Source: DASPFV01 sp035620975 (GTDB taxonomy: Bacteria > Acidobacteriota > Vicinamibacteria > Vicinamibacterales > 2-12-FULL-66-21). Taken from it: a DNA stretch of 35,378 bases. The stretch lies in contig DASPFV010000043.1 in NCBI GenBank assembly GCA_035620975.1, positions 1 to 35,378 of the forward strand, written 5' to 3'. The notes under the pieces were generated by a model that searched no databases, had not been told where the DNA came from, and saw only the letters and a program-made list of their open reading frames with translations. Positions 14,188 to 23,251 of the stretch are shown here, one piece after another; within the stretch, counting starts at the first letter, position 1; every line of letters begins with the position of its first letter. The position numbers and the translations under genes are program-made.

Positions 14188-16452
14188 ATGAGCGACGACA
14201 TGACCGGCATGGGCCCGGGCGGACCGCCGCAGTTGAGGCTCGCGCCGACGCCGCGCCGGCCGGAGCCGGCGGGCGCGCCGCCCGCCGCCGCCGACGGCGG
14301 CCCGGTTGCCAGGGGCGTCGAAGTGCACCTGCTGGACTACGTCAAGATCCTCTACAAGCGGCGCTGGACGGCGGCCACGACGTTTCTCATCGTCGTGGTT
14401 GGCGTGATGATGTACACCTTCACCGTCACGCCCGTCTACGAGGCCAGGACGCGCCTCCTGATCGAGTCGGACAACCCGAACATCGTCAGCTTCAAGGAAG
14501 TCATCGACGAGCAGGGGGCGAAGGCCGATTACTATCAGACGCAGTACAACATCCTGCAGAGCCGGGGGCTGGCCCGCAAGACGCTCGATGCGCTGAACCT
14601 GTGGGAGAGTCCCCATTTCGGCGGGGGCGCGCGGAAGGGCGGCTTCTTCGGCAGCCTGTTCGGATCCGGGAGCGGGGCCGCGACGCAGGCCGCGAACGAG
14701 ACGCTCGCGCAGTCCCGCGCCATCGACCGATTTCTCGCCAGCCTCACGGTCTCGCCGATCCGGAACAGCCGCCTGGTGGACGTCAGGTTCCGGCTCTCCG
14801 ATCCGGACCTGGCCACGCAGATCGCGAACGCGCTGGTCAGGAACTACATCGAGCAGAACCTCGAGTACCGGTTCGTGGCGTCCAAGGAGGCCAGCGACTG
14901 GCTCGGTGAGCGTCTGGCCGAGCACCGCAAGGAAGTCGAGCAGGCGGAATCCGCGCTGCAGCGGTATCGCGAGCAGCACGACGCCATCCCGCTCGAGGAT
15001 CGCGAGAACATCGTCGTGCAGAAGCTCGCCGATCTGAACGCGGCGGTGACACAGGCCAAGACCGAGCGCTTCCAGAAACAGGCCGTGTACAACCAGCTGC
15101 AGTCGCTGCAGTCGAAGAACGGCAGCGTGGACAGCTTTCCGGCGATTCTCTCGAACGCGTACATCCAGCAGCAGAAGGCCGAGCTCGCGTCGCTCCAGAG
15201 CCAGCAGACCCAGCTCTCGGAGAAGCTCGGCGACAAGCACCCCGAGATCATCAAGATCCGCTCGGCCATCCAGCTCGCGCAGCTGAAGCTCGACGCGGAG
15301 ATCTCGAAAGTAGTCCAGGCCGTGCGCAGCGAGTACCAGGCGGCGCTCGCCAAGGAAAACAGCCTCATGGCCGCGCTCGCGCAGCAGAAGACCGAGGCGC
15401 AGGCGATGAACCGTAAGGCGATCGACGCCGGCGTGCTCGAACGGGACGTGCAGACGAGCAAGCAGATCTACGAGAGCCTGCTCCAGCGCGCGAAGGAGAC
15501 CGGCGTCAGCACGGAGCTGAAGACGAGCAACATCCGCGTCGTCGACGTCGCGGAGCGCCCCCGCCACCCCGTCGCGCCGCGCAAGGCGCTGAATCTCACG
15601 CTCTCGCTGTTCGGGGGCTGCCTCTTCGCCTTCGGCCTGGCCTTCTTCTTCGAGTACGTGGACAGCCGCATCAAGTCGCCCGATGAAGTGAAAGCGCACC
15701 TCGGTCTGGCGTGCCTCGGCATGGTCCCGGCGCTCGATGCCAAGACCTGGAAGGGGCGCGATCCGCTGCTGAACGGCGGAGTGCCGCCGAATTTCTCCGA
15801 GGCGTTCCGCGCGCTGCGCACCAACGTCCTGTTCTCGTGCGCGGAGGAGGGCGGCCGGAGCCTGGTCGTCACGAGCACCGGCCCGGGCGAGGGCAAGACC
15901 ATGGTGGCGGCAAACCTCGCGATCGGGCTCGCCCAGGCCGGACAGAGGGTGATCCTGATCGACGCCGACATGCGGCGCCCGCGGGTGCACGAGATGTTCA
16001 GGGTGACGCAGGAACCGGGGCTGTCGAACCTGATGGTCGGCCATTCCACGCCCAGCGCGAGCATCCGGAAGGGTGCCGTCCCGGGGCTCTGGCTCCTGCC
16101 GGCGGGCCGCATTCCGCCCAATCCCGCCGAGCTCCTGGGGTCGCAGCGGTTCAGGGACTTCATCCGCCTCCTCGGCGAGCACTTCGACACCGTGATCGTG
16201 GACTCGCCTCCCATCATGGCCGTTACCGATGCCGCCATCGCCGCCAGCGCGACGACGGGCCTCGTCTTCGTCGTGGGCGCCGAGATGACGAGCCGGTACG
16301 CGGCCCGCGCGGCCATCGAGCAGCTGCAGAACGGGCATCCGAACTTCCTGGGAGCCGTGCTGAACCGGGTCGAGCTGGAACGGAATGCGTACTACTACTC
16401 GAACTACTACCGGCGCGAGTACGGGGTGTACTACCACGCCGCCGCCCGCTGA
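14188..16452 (+). CDS. Wzc-like polysaccharide co-polymerase / tyrosine autokinase
   Basis: A 754-residue inner-membrane protein that controls polymer length and export through cycles of tyrosine phosphorylation. After a Pro-rich N-terminus come a Wzz-type region with membrane helices at about 57-80 and 467-490, a Gly-rich insertion near 143-170, and a long coiled coil (about 240-440). The cytoplasmic BY-kinase has Walker A GPGEGKT (565-571), Walker A' 'VILIDADMRRPR' (about 588-599), Walker B 'VIVDSPP' (about 669-675), and a C-terminal cluster of eight tyrosines within 15 residues (NAYYYSNYYRREYGVYY). The ATG at 14188, with GGAGAGG 7 nt upstream, is preferred to a TTG at 14161. No low-molecular-weight phosphatase gene is present in the window. 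Confidence 0.92.
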   Translation: MSDDMTGMGPGGPPQLRLAPTPRRPEPAGAPPAAADGGPVARGVEVHLLDYVKILYKRRWTAATTFLIVVVGVMMYTFTVTPVYEARTRLLIESDNPNIVSFKEVIDEQGAKADYYQTQYNILQSRGLARKTLDALNLWESPHFGGGARKGGFFGSLFGSGSGAATQAANETLAQSRAIDRFLASLTVSPIRNSRLVDVRFRLSDPDLATQIANALVRNYIEQNLEYRFVASKEASDWLGERLAEHRKEVEQAESALQRYREQHDAIPLEDRENIVVQKLADLNAAVTQAKTERFQKQAVYNQLQSLQSKNGSVDSFPAILSNAYIQQQKAELASLQSQQTQLSEKLGDKHPEIIKIRSAIQLAQLKLDAEISKVVQAVRSEYQAALAKENSLMAALAQQKTEAQAMNRKAIDAGVLERDVQTSKQIYESLLQRAKETGVSTELKTSNIRVVDVAERPRHPVAPRKALNLTLSLFGGCLFAFGLAFFFEYVDSRIKSPDEVKAHLGLACLGMVPALDAKTWKGRDPLLNGGVPPNFSEAFRALRTNVLFSCAEEGGRSLVVTSTGPGEGKTMVAANLAIGLAQAGQRVILIDADMRRPRVHEMFRVTQEPGLSNLMVGHSTPSASIRKGAVPGLWLLPAGRIPPNPAELLGSQRFRDFIRLLGEHFDTVIVDSPPIMAVTDAAIAASATTGLVFVVGAEMTSRYAARAAIEQLQNGHPNFLGAVLNRVELERNAYYYSNYYRREYGVYYHAAAR

Positions 16453-16462
16453 CGGGACGCGC

Positions 16463-17740
16463 GTGAGCCGTCTCGGCGGCAACACGGCCTGGGCGTTCGC
16501 CGGCAGCGGGGTGTATGCCGGCTGCCAGTGGCTCGTCTTCGTCCTGCTCGTCAAGAGCCTGCCGCTCGCCGCCGTCGGCCAGTTCGCGTACTGGATCGCC
16601 GTCACCGGTCCCGTATTCGTGCTCGCCAACGTCCGGCTGCGCAACCTCCTCGCGACGGGTATCGCGACCCCCCGCGGGTTTCCGGACTACATGGCGGCGC
16701 GCCTGCTGACGACGGGCGCGGCGGGCTGCGCGACGCTGCTGTTCGCCGCGGCTACCGCAGATGAGGCGACGGCGCTGCTGCTCGTCGCCCTGATCGTGGG
16801 CGGCAAGGCGTGTGAGGCGATCTCCGACATCTGCCACGGCCTGTTCCAGCGCAACCTGGACATGCGCCGCGCCGCCGTCGGGCTCATCGTGAACGGCCTG
16901 CTCAGCGTTGCGCTCGTCGCCTCGAGCCTCGCCCTGTGGCGATCGCTGACGCTGGCGGCCGGCGCCTACGCCGCCGGATCGTTCCTCGCGCTGATGTGCT
17001 GGGACCTGCCGCGCGCACGCGTGCCGGCGAGCCGGTCACCGGTCCGGCAGACTTTGTCCGCGGCGGGAACGCTGCTCCGACGCGCGCTTCCGCTGGGCCT
17101 GAGCGCCACGCTGGGCAGTCTGCAGGTGTACGTGCCCCGGTACGTCGTATCAGCCTACCTGGGCACGTCGGCGCTGGCCGTGTTCACGGCGCTCGCCTAC
17201 ATTCCCACGCTGGGGAACCTCGCGGCCAACGCCGTTGCGCAGGCGGCACTGCCGGTGCTCTCCCGCGACCTCGAGTCATCTTCCCGCCGACACGCGCGTC
17301 GGGTGTTGCAGCTGGCCGCCCTCGGCGCGGCGCTCGGCGCGCTGAGTGTCATGGGTGTGATGGTGGCCGGGGGCCCCCTGCTGGCGGTGCTGTACCGACC
17401 TGAGTACGCCGCCCGCGCCGACGTGCTCTTCTGGCTCACTACCGCGGCCGCGATTTCCTACGGATTCGTGTACCTGGGGACCGCGGCCACCGCTCGCGGG
17501 CGGTTCACCGCGCAGTTCCTCATCGCCTGTGGCGGCCTGCTCGTCGTGGCCGTGTCCATCGTCCCGCTGGTCGCCAGGTTCGGTCTGGCAGGCGCCGCGT
17601 ACGCGCTCGTGGCCGGGGCAGCGACCGAGGCGTGTGCGTATGTCTGCCTGACCATCCACGACCTCGCCGCCGCGAGACAGCGGTCGACCGTCGAGAGCCC
17701 ACCTGCCGCGCCCATTCCTGCGGGCGCCCTGGGATCCTAG
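16463..17740 (+). CDS. Wzx-like oligosaccharide flippase
   Basis: A 425-residue polytopic membrane protein of the MOP/polysaccharide-transporter family, expected to flip the lipid-linked repeat unit across the inner membrane. It opens 'LGGNTAWAFAGSGVYAGCQWLVFVLLVK', the usual first helix with polar residues, and has about 12 hydrophobic segments. 'LGLSATLGSLQVYVPRYVVSAYLGTSALAVFTALAY' at about 210-250 matches the family's middle repeat. The GTG at 16463 lies 10 nt after the kinase gene's stop; the frame runs upstream into that gene, but such a start would add a Thr-rich sequence without similarity. Flippase is the most likely role from the fold and neighbours. Confidence 0.85.
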   Translation: MSRLGGNTAWAFAGSGVYAGCQWLVFVLLVKSLPLAAVGQFAYWIAVTGPVFVLANVRLRNLLATGIATPRGFPDYMAARLLTTGAAGCATLLFAAATADEATALLLVALIVGGKACEAISDICHGLFQRNLDMRRAAVGLIVNGLLSVALVASSLALWRSLTLAAGAYAAGSFLALMCWDLPRARVPASRSPVRQTLSAAGTLLRRALPLGLSATLGSLQVYVPRYVVSAYLGTSALAVFTALAYIPTLGNLAANAVAQAALPVLSRDLESSSRRHARRVLQLAALGAALGALSVMGVMVAGGPLLAVLYRPEYAARADVLFWLTTAAAISYGFVYLGTAATARGRFTAQFLIACGGLLVVAVSIVPLVARFGLAGAAYALVAGAATEACAYVCLTIHDLAAARQRSTVESPPAAPIPAGALGS

Positions 17741-17745
17741 CCGCC

Positions 17746-18852
17746 ATGAGCGACAACCCGCTCCGTGTCCTGCACGTGTTCGGCGAGCTGCAGCGCGGCG
17801 GCGCCGAACTCCGCACGATCGAGCTGGCCGAGTCGTTCGCGGCACGGCAGGTGCGCTCGGATTTTCTCGTGCTGACCGGCCGCGAGGGGCCGCTGGACGA
17901 CCGCGTCCGCGCAGCCGGCGGCGAGGTCATCAAGTGCCGCCTGGGGCCGGGCTTTCCAGCGTCGTTCCTGCGGATCCTGCGATCGCGTGGCTATGACGTC
18001 GTTCACTCGCACGTTCACTATTTCTCCGGCGTGATCCTGACGCTGGCGGGCCTCGCGGGCGTGCCGGGCCGCGTCGCGCATTTCCGGTCGGCGATCGCGA
18101 ACGATCGCCGCGATACGCTCGTGCGCCGCCTCCAGCTGGCCGTGTGCCGCCGCCTCGTCCACGTGTCCGCCACCGACATCCTCGCCGTCGGGGTGGGGAC
18201 GATGGAGCGTGCGTGGAGCTGCGCCTGGAGATCCGACAGGCGTTGCCGCGTGATCCATACTGGCATTCCCGTCAGGATCCTGCCGGAGCGGGCGGCAGAG
18301 AGCGCCCGGCCACCGAGGCTCGTCAACGTCGCTTCCATCCAGCCGCTCAAGAATCAGTTGCGCCTCGTCGGGATCTTCCAGCGATGTTTGTTGGACGTTC
18401 CGGATCTCGAGCTGGTCCTCGCCGGGCGCGAGGTCGGCGATTATGGCGCGCGCATCCGCCGTGCTGCCGAGGATGCGGGGATTGCGGGACGTCTCCGCCT
18501 CGTCGGCGAAGTGGACGACCCCGTGCCGCTCATCGCCGGGTCGAGCCTGATGGTCCTGCCGTCGCAGTGGGAGGGCCTGCCCGGAGCAGTGCTGGAGGCG
18601 TGCGCCGTCGGCGTGCCGGTGCTCGCGTCGGATCTGCCGGGGACGCGCGAGCTGGCGGCACACTTTCCCCATCTGACGCTGCTGTCGCTGGACGCGGGCG
18701 ACGACATCTGGGCCGCGGCAGCGGTTTGTCTGGTGCGGGCAGCGCGACCGTCGAATCGTGAAGCCACGGCGGCCTTCGCCCGGAGCGCCTTCACGATGGC
18801 CCGCACGCGCGCCGCACATTACGAAGTCTGGAGCCGGGCCCGTGCTTCGTAA
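17746..18852 (+). CDS. GT4-family glycosyltransferase
   Basis: A 368-residue retaining GT-B glycosyltransferase. The N-domain starts 'LRVLHVFGELQRGGAELRTIELAE', with the GGAE/R glycine loop of GT4 enzymes, and 'YDVVHSHVHYFSG' is the standard acceptor-side motif. The C-domain has 'LVNVASIQPLKNQ' and the EX7E-type nucleotide-sugar site 'SQWEGLPGAVLEACAVGVPV', followed by 'ASDLPGTRE'. The start ATG is 5 nt after the flippase stop. It is expected to add a sugar to the lipid-linked repeat unit on the cytoplasmic face. The sugar and linkage cannot be read from sequence. Confidence 0.9.
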   Translation: MSDNPLRVLHVFGELQRGGAELRTIELAESFAARQVRSDFLVLTGREGPLDDRVRAAGGEVIKCRLGPGFPASFLRILRSRGYDVVHSHVHYFSGVILTLAGLAGVPGRVAHFRSAIANDRRDTLVRRLQLAVCRRLVHVSATDILAVGVGTMERAWSCAWRSDRRCRVIHTGIPVRILPERAAESARPPRLVNVASIQPLKNQLRLVGIFQRCLLDVPDLELVLAGREVGDYGARIRRAAEDAGIAGRLRLVGEVDDPVPLIAGSSLMVLPSQWEGLPGAVLEACAVGVPVLASDLPGTRELAAHFPHLTLLSLDAGDDIWAAAAVCLVRAARPSNREATAAFARSAFTMARTRAAHYEVWSRARAS

Positions 18853-20245
18853 GCTGCGGGTCCTGCCACCCGCGTCGGCTGCGGCGACCGGCGTGGTCGG
18901 CGTGGCCGCGCTGGCGATGGCGCTCGTCCTGCCGTCCGAGGGAGTCGGGCCGCTCGCCAATTTCTGGTGGATCGCGGTCACCTCGCTGGCTGTGGTCGGC
19001 TGGGTGGTGTTCCGCGCCGGGTTGTGGACGGCGACCGGCGTGTACGCCGCCGTGTTCTGGTGCTTTCACTTCGGCCTGGTCGCCGCGCTGGGAACTGGAC
19101 TCGTTCAGCCACTCGAGCTCTCGCTCTGGGATCAGCTCTGGCTCCTGGGTCCGTTCGGCGGTGATGCCGCGTACATCGCGCTGATCGGAGCCCTGGCGTT
19201 CGCCGCCGGCGCGGGCCTTGTCCAGTGCCGGGAGCCTGGTCTCCCGGTCGCCGTCTCCGATCGCGGACGCGTGGCGCATCCGCATGGCAAGGCCGGTTCG
19301 GTTCTGGTGCTGGGCGCCATGACGGCGTGGGCCGTCGTGGTCGTCGCCACCAGCGGCCCCGGCGGGTTCTTCAGTTCCTACGGGGACTATTTGCAGCGGA
19401 CGGAGGAGTTCAGCGGGCTCCTCTCGATCGTCTGGCTCGCGCTCGGTTTCGGCCTCGTGCTCGCCGTGACCGGGGAACCCGGCCGGTTCCGGGATGCCGC
19501 CATAGCCGGGTTCGGCGGTTTCGCGCTCGTCGCGCTGTCAATCGGCCTGCGCGGCGAAGTGCTCTTCCCGGGCATCGCTGCGCTCGTGGCGCTCGCGCGC
19601 AGCGGCTGGGCCCTCTCGCCGGGCCGGACGGGTGCGCTGGCGCTGGCGCTGCTCGTCATCATCCCGGTGGTGAAGGACGTCAGACACACGGGTCTGCAGG
19701 GGCTGCCCGATCTGGTGCTGGAGCTCCGGGTGTTCGACGCATTCGTCGAGATGGGCGGGTCGCTCCATCCAGTCGAGAAGGTCGTCCGCTGGCATGCGGA
19801 GGGCGAGCCGCTGGAGATGGGCAGCTCCTACTGGGCGCCTGTCGAGCGCGCGGCGGCCCGCATCCTCCCGGGCGTCACCGCCGTTGCGGCCGAGAACGAC
19901 CTGCGCATCATGAACGTGCTCGTGACCGACCGCGTGGGCGCGATCGGGTTCTCGCCAGTGGCGGAAGCGTACCGGAACTTCGGAGCCGTGGGCGTGGTCG
20001 GCGTGATGACGCTGCTCGGGGTGGCGTTCGCCCGCATCGATCGCATCCGGGACGATTCACTTGCCGTCCTCGTGATCGCGACGGTGTATCTGTCTCTGTT
20101 GACCAACGTCAGGAACTCGTTCATCTCGGTGCCCGCCCAGTGTGCGCTCGGCCTGCTGCTGATCGGCGGCCTGAGGATGATGCGGCACGTGACTTCGTCG
20201 GTGTTCTGCAGGAGCGATGCACGTACTTCTTACGTCGGAAGCTAG
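18842..20245 (+). CDS. Wzy-like O-antigen/exopolysaccharide polymerase
   Basis: A 467-residue polytopic protein with about 11-12 membrane helices. It carries features seen in Wzy-type polymerases: a mid-protein 'IGLRGEVLFPGIAALVAL' segment, a large loop at about 290-360, and a later 'GSSYWAPVERAAARILPGV ... FSPVAEAYRNFGAVGVV' region. The GTG start at 18842 overlaps the end of the glycosyltransferase gene by 11 nt; the upstream extension of the frame is shadow sequence. The expected job is to join flipped repeat units in the periplasm. A second polymerase/ligase candidate lies at 29357-30865, so which one polymerises is uncertain. Confidence 0.75.
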   Translation: MLRKLRVLPPASAAATGVVGVAALAMALVLPSEGVGPLANFWWIAVTSLAVVGWVVFRAGLWTATGVYAAVFWCFHFGLVAALGTGLVQPLELSLWDQLWLLGPFGGDAAYIALIGALAFAAGAGLVQCREPGLPVAVSDRGRVAHPHGKAGSVLVLGAMTAWAVVVVATSGPGGFFSSYGDYLQRTEEFSGLLSIVWLALGFGLVLAVTGEPGRFRDAAIAGFGGFALVALSIGLRGEVLFPGIAALVALARSGWALSPGRTGALALALLVIIPVVKDVRHTGLQGLPDLVLELRVFDAFVEMGGSLHPVEKVVRWHAEGEPLEMGSSYWAPVERAAARILPGVTAVAAENDLRIMNVLVTDRVGAIGFSPVAEAYRNFGAVGVVGVMTLLGVAFARIDRIRDDSLAVLVIATVYLSLLTNVRNSFISVPAQCALGLLLIGGLRMMRHVTSSVFCRSDARTSYVGS

Positions 20246-21410
20246 GTTCGAGCGGGCCCCGGACGGATCGGTCTGGGGCCAGGCCGCATACGGACGCGAC
20301 GTGTGGGCGCGCTACCTGGACGTGTTTCCGGCCGCGCTCGTGGCCGCACGGGTACAGGACGTGCGCGAGCCGTCCGCCGGCTGCGTGCCCGCGTCCGGTC
20401 CGGGGGTGCGGTTCGTCCGGATTCCACCGTTCTCGGGGCTGCACGGCCTCGCCGCGACCCTCCCGCAGATCAGCCGCCAGCTGACCGCGGTCTTCGCCGA
20501 TCCCACGGCCGTGATCGTGCGATCCCCTTCCGCCCTGGCGGCAGCAGCCGCACGTGTTGCCGGGCGCAAGGGCCGCCCGTTCGCTGCGGAGATCGTCGGC
20601 GATCCGCGTGAGGTGTTTTCCCGGGGAGCCATGCGCCATCCCCTGAGGCTGCCGATCCGCTGGCTGGCGACTGCCGCACAGAAGCGGCTGGCGCAGCATG
20701 CCGCGGCGGTGCTGTATGTCACGCGCCGAGTCCTCCAGACGCACTATCCGGCCGCGGGCTGCGCCTTCAGCGCGTCGGACGTCGTGCTCGACGACGCGGC
20801 GTTCTGCGCGGGAGCGCGGCAGCAGGAGGCGGACGGGACGTTCGTGCTCGTCACCGTCGGAGCGCTCGATCAGCCATACAAGGGCACTGCAACCCTCCTT
20901 CGCGCGGTGAGCCAGCTCCGACGTGCCGGCGTGCTGGTGCGCCTGCGGGTGGTCGGGAGCGGACGCCTGCTTCCCGAGCTGTTGCGCATGACCGAGGCGC
21001 TGGGCCTCTCGCCGGATGTCGAGTTCCTTGGGCAGCAGGATCGCGCCGGCGTGCGAGTGGCTCTCGATGCCGCGCATCTCTTCGTGCTGCCCTCGCTGAC
21101 GGAAGGGCTGCCTCGCGCGCTGCTCGAGGCCATGGCGCGTGCGTTGCCGGCCGTCGCGACACAAGTGGGCGGCATTCCGGAGCTGCTGCCCGCCGAATGC
21201 CTCGTCCCGCCCCGGAACGCGCAGATGCTGGCCACCCGGATTGCGGGCCTGATCCGCGACCCCGCGGCGCGACAGCGGTTCGCCGAGCGCAACCTGCGGG
21301 AGGCCCGCACCTATCACGAGCGCCTGCAGTCGGGTGCCCGCCGGGAGTTTCTGGCGTACGTCAGGGAGATCTCGGGCGGCGGCGCGACTCGCGAGGTGCG
21401 TTGTGCGTGA
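20217..21410 (+). CDS. GT4-family glycosyltransferase
   Basis: A 397-residue GT-B glycosyltransferase. The N-domain is less typical: 'MHVLLTSEARFERAPDGSVWGQ', with 'RDVWARYLDVF'. The C-domain is clear: 'LVTVGALDQPYKGTATLLRAV', then 'LFVLPSLTEGLPRALLEAMARALPAVAT', containing the EX7E pair, then 'VGGIPELLP'. The ATG lies 28 nt inside the end of the polymerase gene, so the two are coupled. It is expected to extend the repeat unit; donor and acceptor are unknown. Confidence 0.87.
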   Translation: MHVLLTSEARFERAPDGSVWGQAAYGRDVWARYLDVFPAALVAARVQDVREPSAGCVPASGPGVRFVRIPPFSGLHGLAATLPQISRQLTAVFADPTAVIVRSPSALAAAAARVAGRKGRPFAAEIVGDPREVFSRGAMRHPLRLPIRWLATAAQKRLAQHAAAVLYVTRRVLQTHYPAAGCAFSASDVVLDDAAFCAGARQQEADGTFVLVTVGALDQPYKGTATLLRAVSQLRRAGVLVRLRVVGSGRLLPELLRMTEALGLSPDVEFLGQQDRAGVRVALDAAHLFVLPSLTEGLPRALLEAMARALPAVATQVGGIPELLPAECLVPPRNAQMLATRIAGLIRDPAARQRFAERNLREARTYHERLQSGARREFLAYVREISGGGATREVRCA

Positions 21411-22269
21411 TCCCGGCCCGGGCGGCGCAGCGGCGCTTGCCGGATCCGCTCCGGCGACGGATCGAGCGCGCCTGGCCGCCCTCGACGCGCGCGAGCGCCT
21501 CGTCGTCGAGGACGACGAGCTGACCGGCACGCGCCTCAAGTACTACGCCAGGGCCGCGGACGTCGCGTACTGGACGGATCTGTGGCGCGCACAGGGTGAG
21601 CTGTCGTACCGCCGCGAACGCCGCGGGCACCTGCCGCACCAGTTGCGGGCCACGTTCGCGAAGTGGGTGAAGCCGGGCGCACGGGTGCTCGAGGCCGGTT
21701 GCGGCCTCGCTCGCTTCACGGTCGCAGCCGACGCGCTCGGCTATCGCGCGGAGGGCCTCGACTGGTCGGCTGATACGATCGAGCACCTCGGGCGGCTGTT
21801 CCCGTCACTTCCCTGGCACGTCGGGGACGTGCGCCAGCTGCAGTTCGAGCGCGAGTCCTTCGACGCCCTCTATTCACCGGGGGTCTGCGAGCACTTCGAG
21901 GAGGGTCCGGCGGCCGTGCTCGAAGAGAGCCGCCGCGTGCTGCGGCGCGGTGGAGTCGCGGTCGTCTCGACACCGTGCTTCAACGGATGGCTGCGCCGCC
22001 ATGCCAGCCGCCTGGGCGAGGCTACCGCGTCGCTATCGTCCCCCTTCTATCAGTACGCCTTTACGGAAGAGGGCATGGCGCGGCTGCTCACTCGTCTGGG
22101 CTTCGAGGTGCTGCAGATTCACCCGTACGCCGCGCTCGAGACATTCACACGGTATGGCGGGTGGCGCGTGCCTTCGCGCGTCAAGGCCGGGCTCGCGTTC
22201 GCGATGGATCACCTGCCTGGCACGAGGCGGTGGGGAAGCACGTGCATCTGGGTGGCTCGACGATGCTGA
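21403..22269 (+). CDS. Class I SAM-dependent methyltransferase
   Basis: A 288-residue methyltransferase. Motif I is 'RVLEAGCGLARFTVAADALGYRAEGLDWS' (split by the glycine loop EAGCG), followed by 'WHVGDVRQLQF' (motif II region), 'FDALYSPGVCEHFEEGPAAVLEESRRVLRRGGVAVVSTP' (motifs III-IV of the UbiE-like group) and a C-terminal lid. The GTG at 21403 has GAGGTG just upstream and overlaps the previous stop by 8 nt. In an exopolysaccharide operon it most likely O-methylates a sugar of the repeat unit or caps the chain; the acceptor is not known. Confidence 0.85.
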   Translation: MRDPGPGGAAALAGSAPATDRARLAALDARERLVVEDDELTGTRLKYYARAADVAYWTDLWRAQGELSYRRERRGHLPHQLRATFAKWVKPGARVLEAGCGLARFTVAADALGYRAEGLDWSADTIEHLGRLFPSLPWHVGDVRQLQFERESFDALYSPGVCEHFEEGPAAVLEESRRVLRRGGVAVVSTPCFNGWLRRHASRLGEATASLSSPFYQYAFTEEGMARLLTRLGFEVLQIHPYAALETFTRYGGWRVPSRVKAGLAFAMDHLPGTRRWGSTCIWVARRC

Positions 22270-22312
22270 CAATGGGGATCCCGGGCGGCATCCGGAGGGC
22301 CGCGTCGAAGCC

Positions 22313-23251
22313 ATGGTCGTAGGCGTGACCGGCGCATCCGGATTCATCGGATCGGCCCTCGTGCGCCGGCACCTGGAAGCCGGGGACGTCGTACGCTGCC
22401 TGACGCGGCATGCGGGCAGGCCCGTTCCGCCCGGCGCGCGAACCATCCAGGCCGATCTCTGCGCGCCGGACGATCGGCTTGCCCGCTTCGCCGACGGGCT
22501 CGACGTGCTGTATCAGTGTGCGGGAGAGCTGACCGATCCCGTCCGCATGCCGGCCGTCAACGTCCAGGCCGTCGAGAACCTGCTCGCCGCCGCCTCGGGG
22601 CGCATCGGCCGCTGGGTACAGCTGAGCAGCGCGGGCGTGTATGGCCGGTATCGGACAGGAACGGTGACTGAGGAGACGCCGCTCGATCCGCCGGACACGT
22701 ACGAGCGTACCAAGGCGTGCGCCGATGTGCTGGTGCTCGATGCGGTGGCGCGCGGCCGGATCGCGTCGGTCGCCGTGCTGCGGCCCTCGATCGTGTTCGG
22801 GCCTGGCATGCGGAACGGGTCGCTCGCGCAGTGGATTCGCATGATCGACCGCGGGCTCTTCTTCTTCATCGGCGAAGAGGGGGCGTCCGCCAACTACGTT
22901 CACGTCGCCAACGTCGTCGATGCCCTGGTGCTCCTGGGCGCCAGGCCGGAGGCGCACGGGCGCGTCTACAACCTCTCCGACTGGTGCACGGTCGAGGCGT
23001 TCGTGGGCGCGATTGCGTATGCGCTTGGACGGCCGCGCCCCGTGTTCCGGCTGCCCGAGCGGCCGGTACGGCACGCCGTCCGCGTCCTGGGACGGGTGGT
23101 GCCGCTGCCGCTCACGGAGTCCAGGATCGACGCGCTCGTCGGCCGGGGCCGATACGCAATCGATCGATTGCGCGACGACCTGCAGTACTCCATCGGGATT
23201 TCGATCGCCGAGGGACTCATGGACCTGGTCGAGCAGAGGAAGGCCGCATGA
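22313..23251 (+). CDS. Extended-SDR NAD-dependent epimerase/reductase
   Basis: A 312-residue nucleotide-sugar SDR. The NAD site GASGFIG sits at residues 7-13 (T-G-A-S-G-F-I-G), the catalytic Ser is in 'QLSSAGVYG', and YERTK supplies the Tyr-x-x-x-Lys pair. 'LRPSIVFGPG' and 'NYVHVANVVDAL' are the usual substrate-side motifs. The ATG begins right before the first beta strand; GGAGG lies about 15 nt upstream. It follows the methyltransferase by 43 nt and shares ATGA with the next gene. It may be a 4-epimerase or a 4-keto reductase acting on the product of the dehydratase at 27048-29357 (a UDP-QuiNAc/FucNAc type route); both fit. Confidence 0.85.
   Translation: MVVGVTGASGFIGSALVRRHLEAGDVVRCLTRHAGRPVPPGARTIQADLCAPDDRLARFADGLDVLYQCAGELTDPVRMPAVNVQAVENLLAAASGRIGRWVQLSSAGVYGRYRTGTVTEETPLDPPDTYERTKACADVLVLDAVARGRIASVAVLRPSIVFGPGMRNGSLAQWIRMIDRGLFFFIGEEGASANYVHVANVVDALVLLGARPEAHGRVYNLSDWCTVEAFVGAIAYALGRPRPVFRLPERPVRHAVRVLGRVVPLPLTESRIDALVGRGRYAIDRLRDDLQYSIGISIAEGLMDLVEQRKAA

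Noticed and set aside
13339..16644. Very long open frame (about 1100 codons) on the minus strand opposite the Wza/Wzc genes
   Set aside because: It is a GC-rich antisense shadow: Arg/Leu/Gly-rich composition, no domain, and fully covered by well-supported plus-strand genes.
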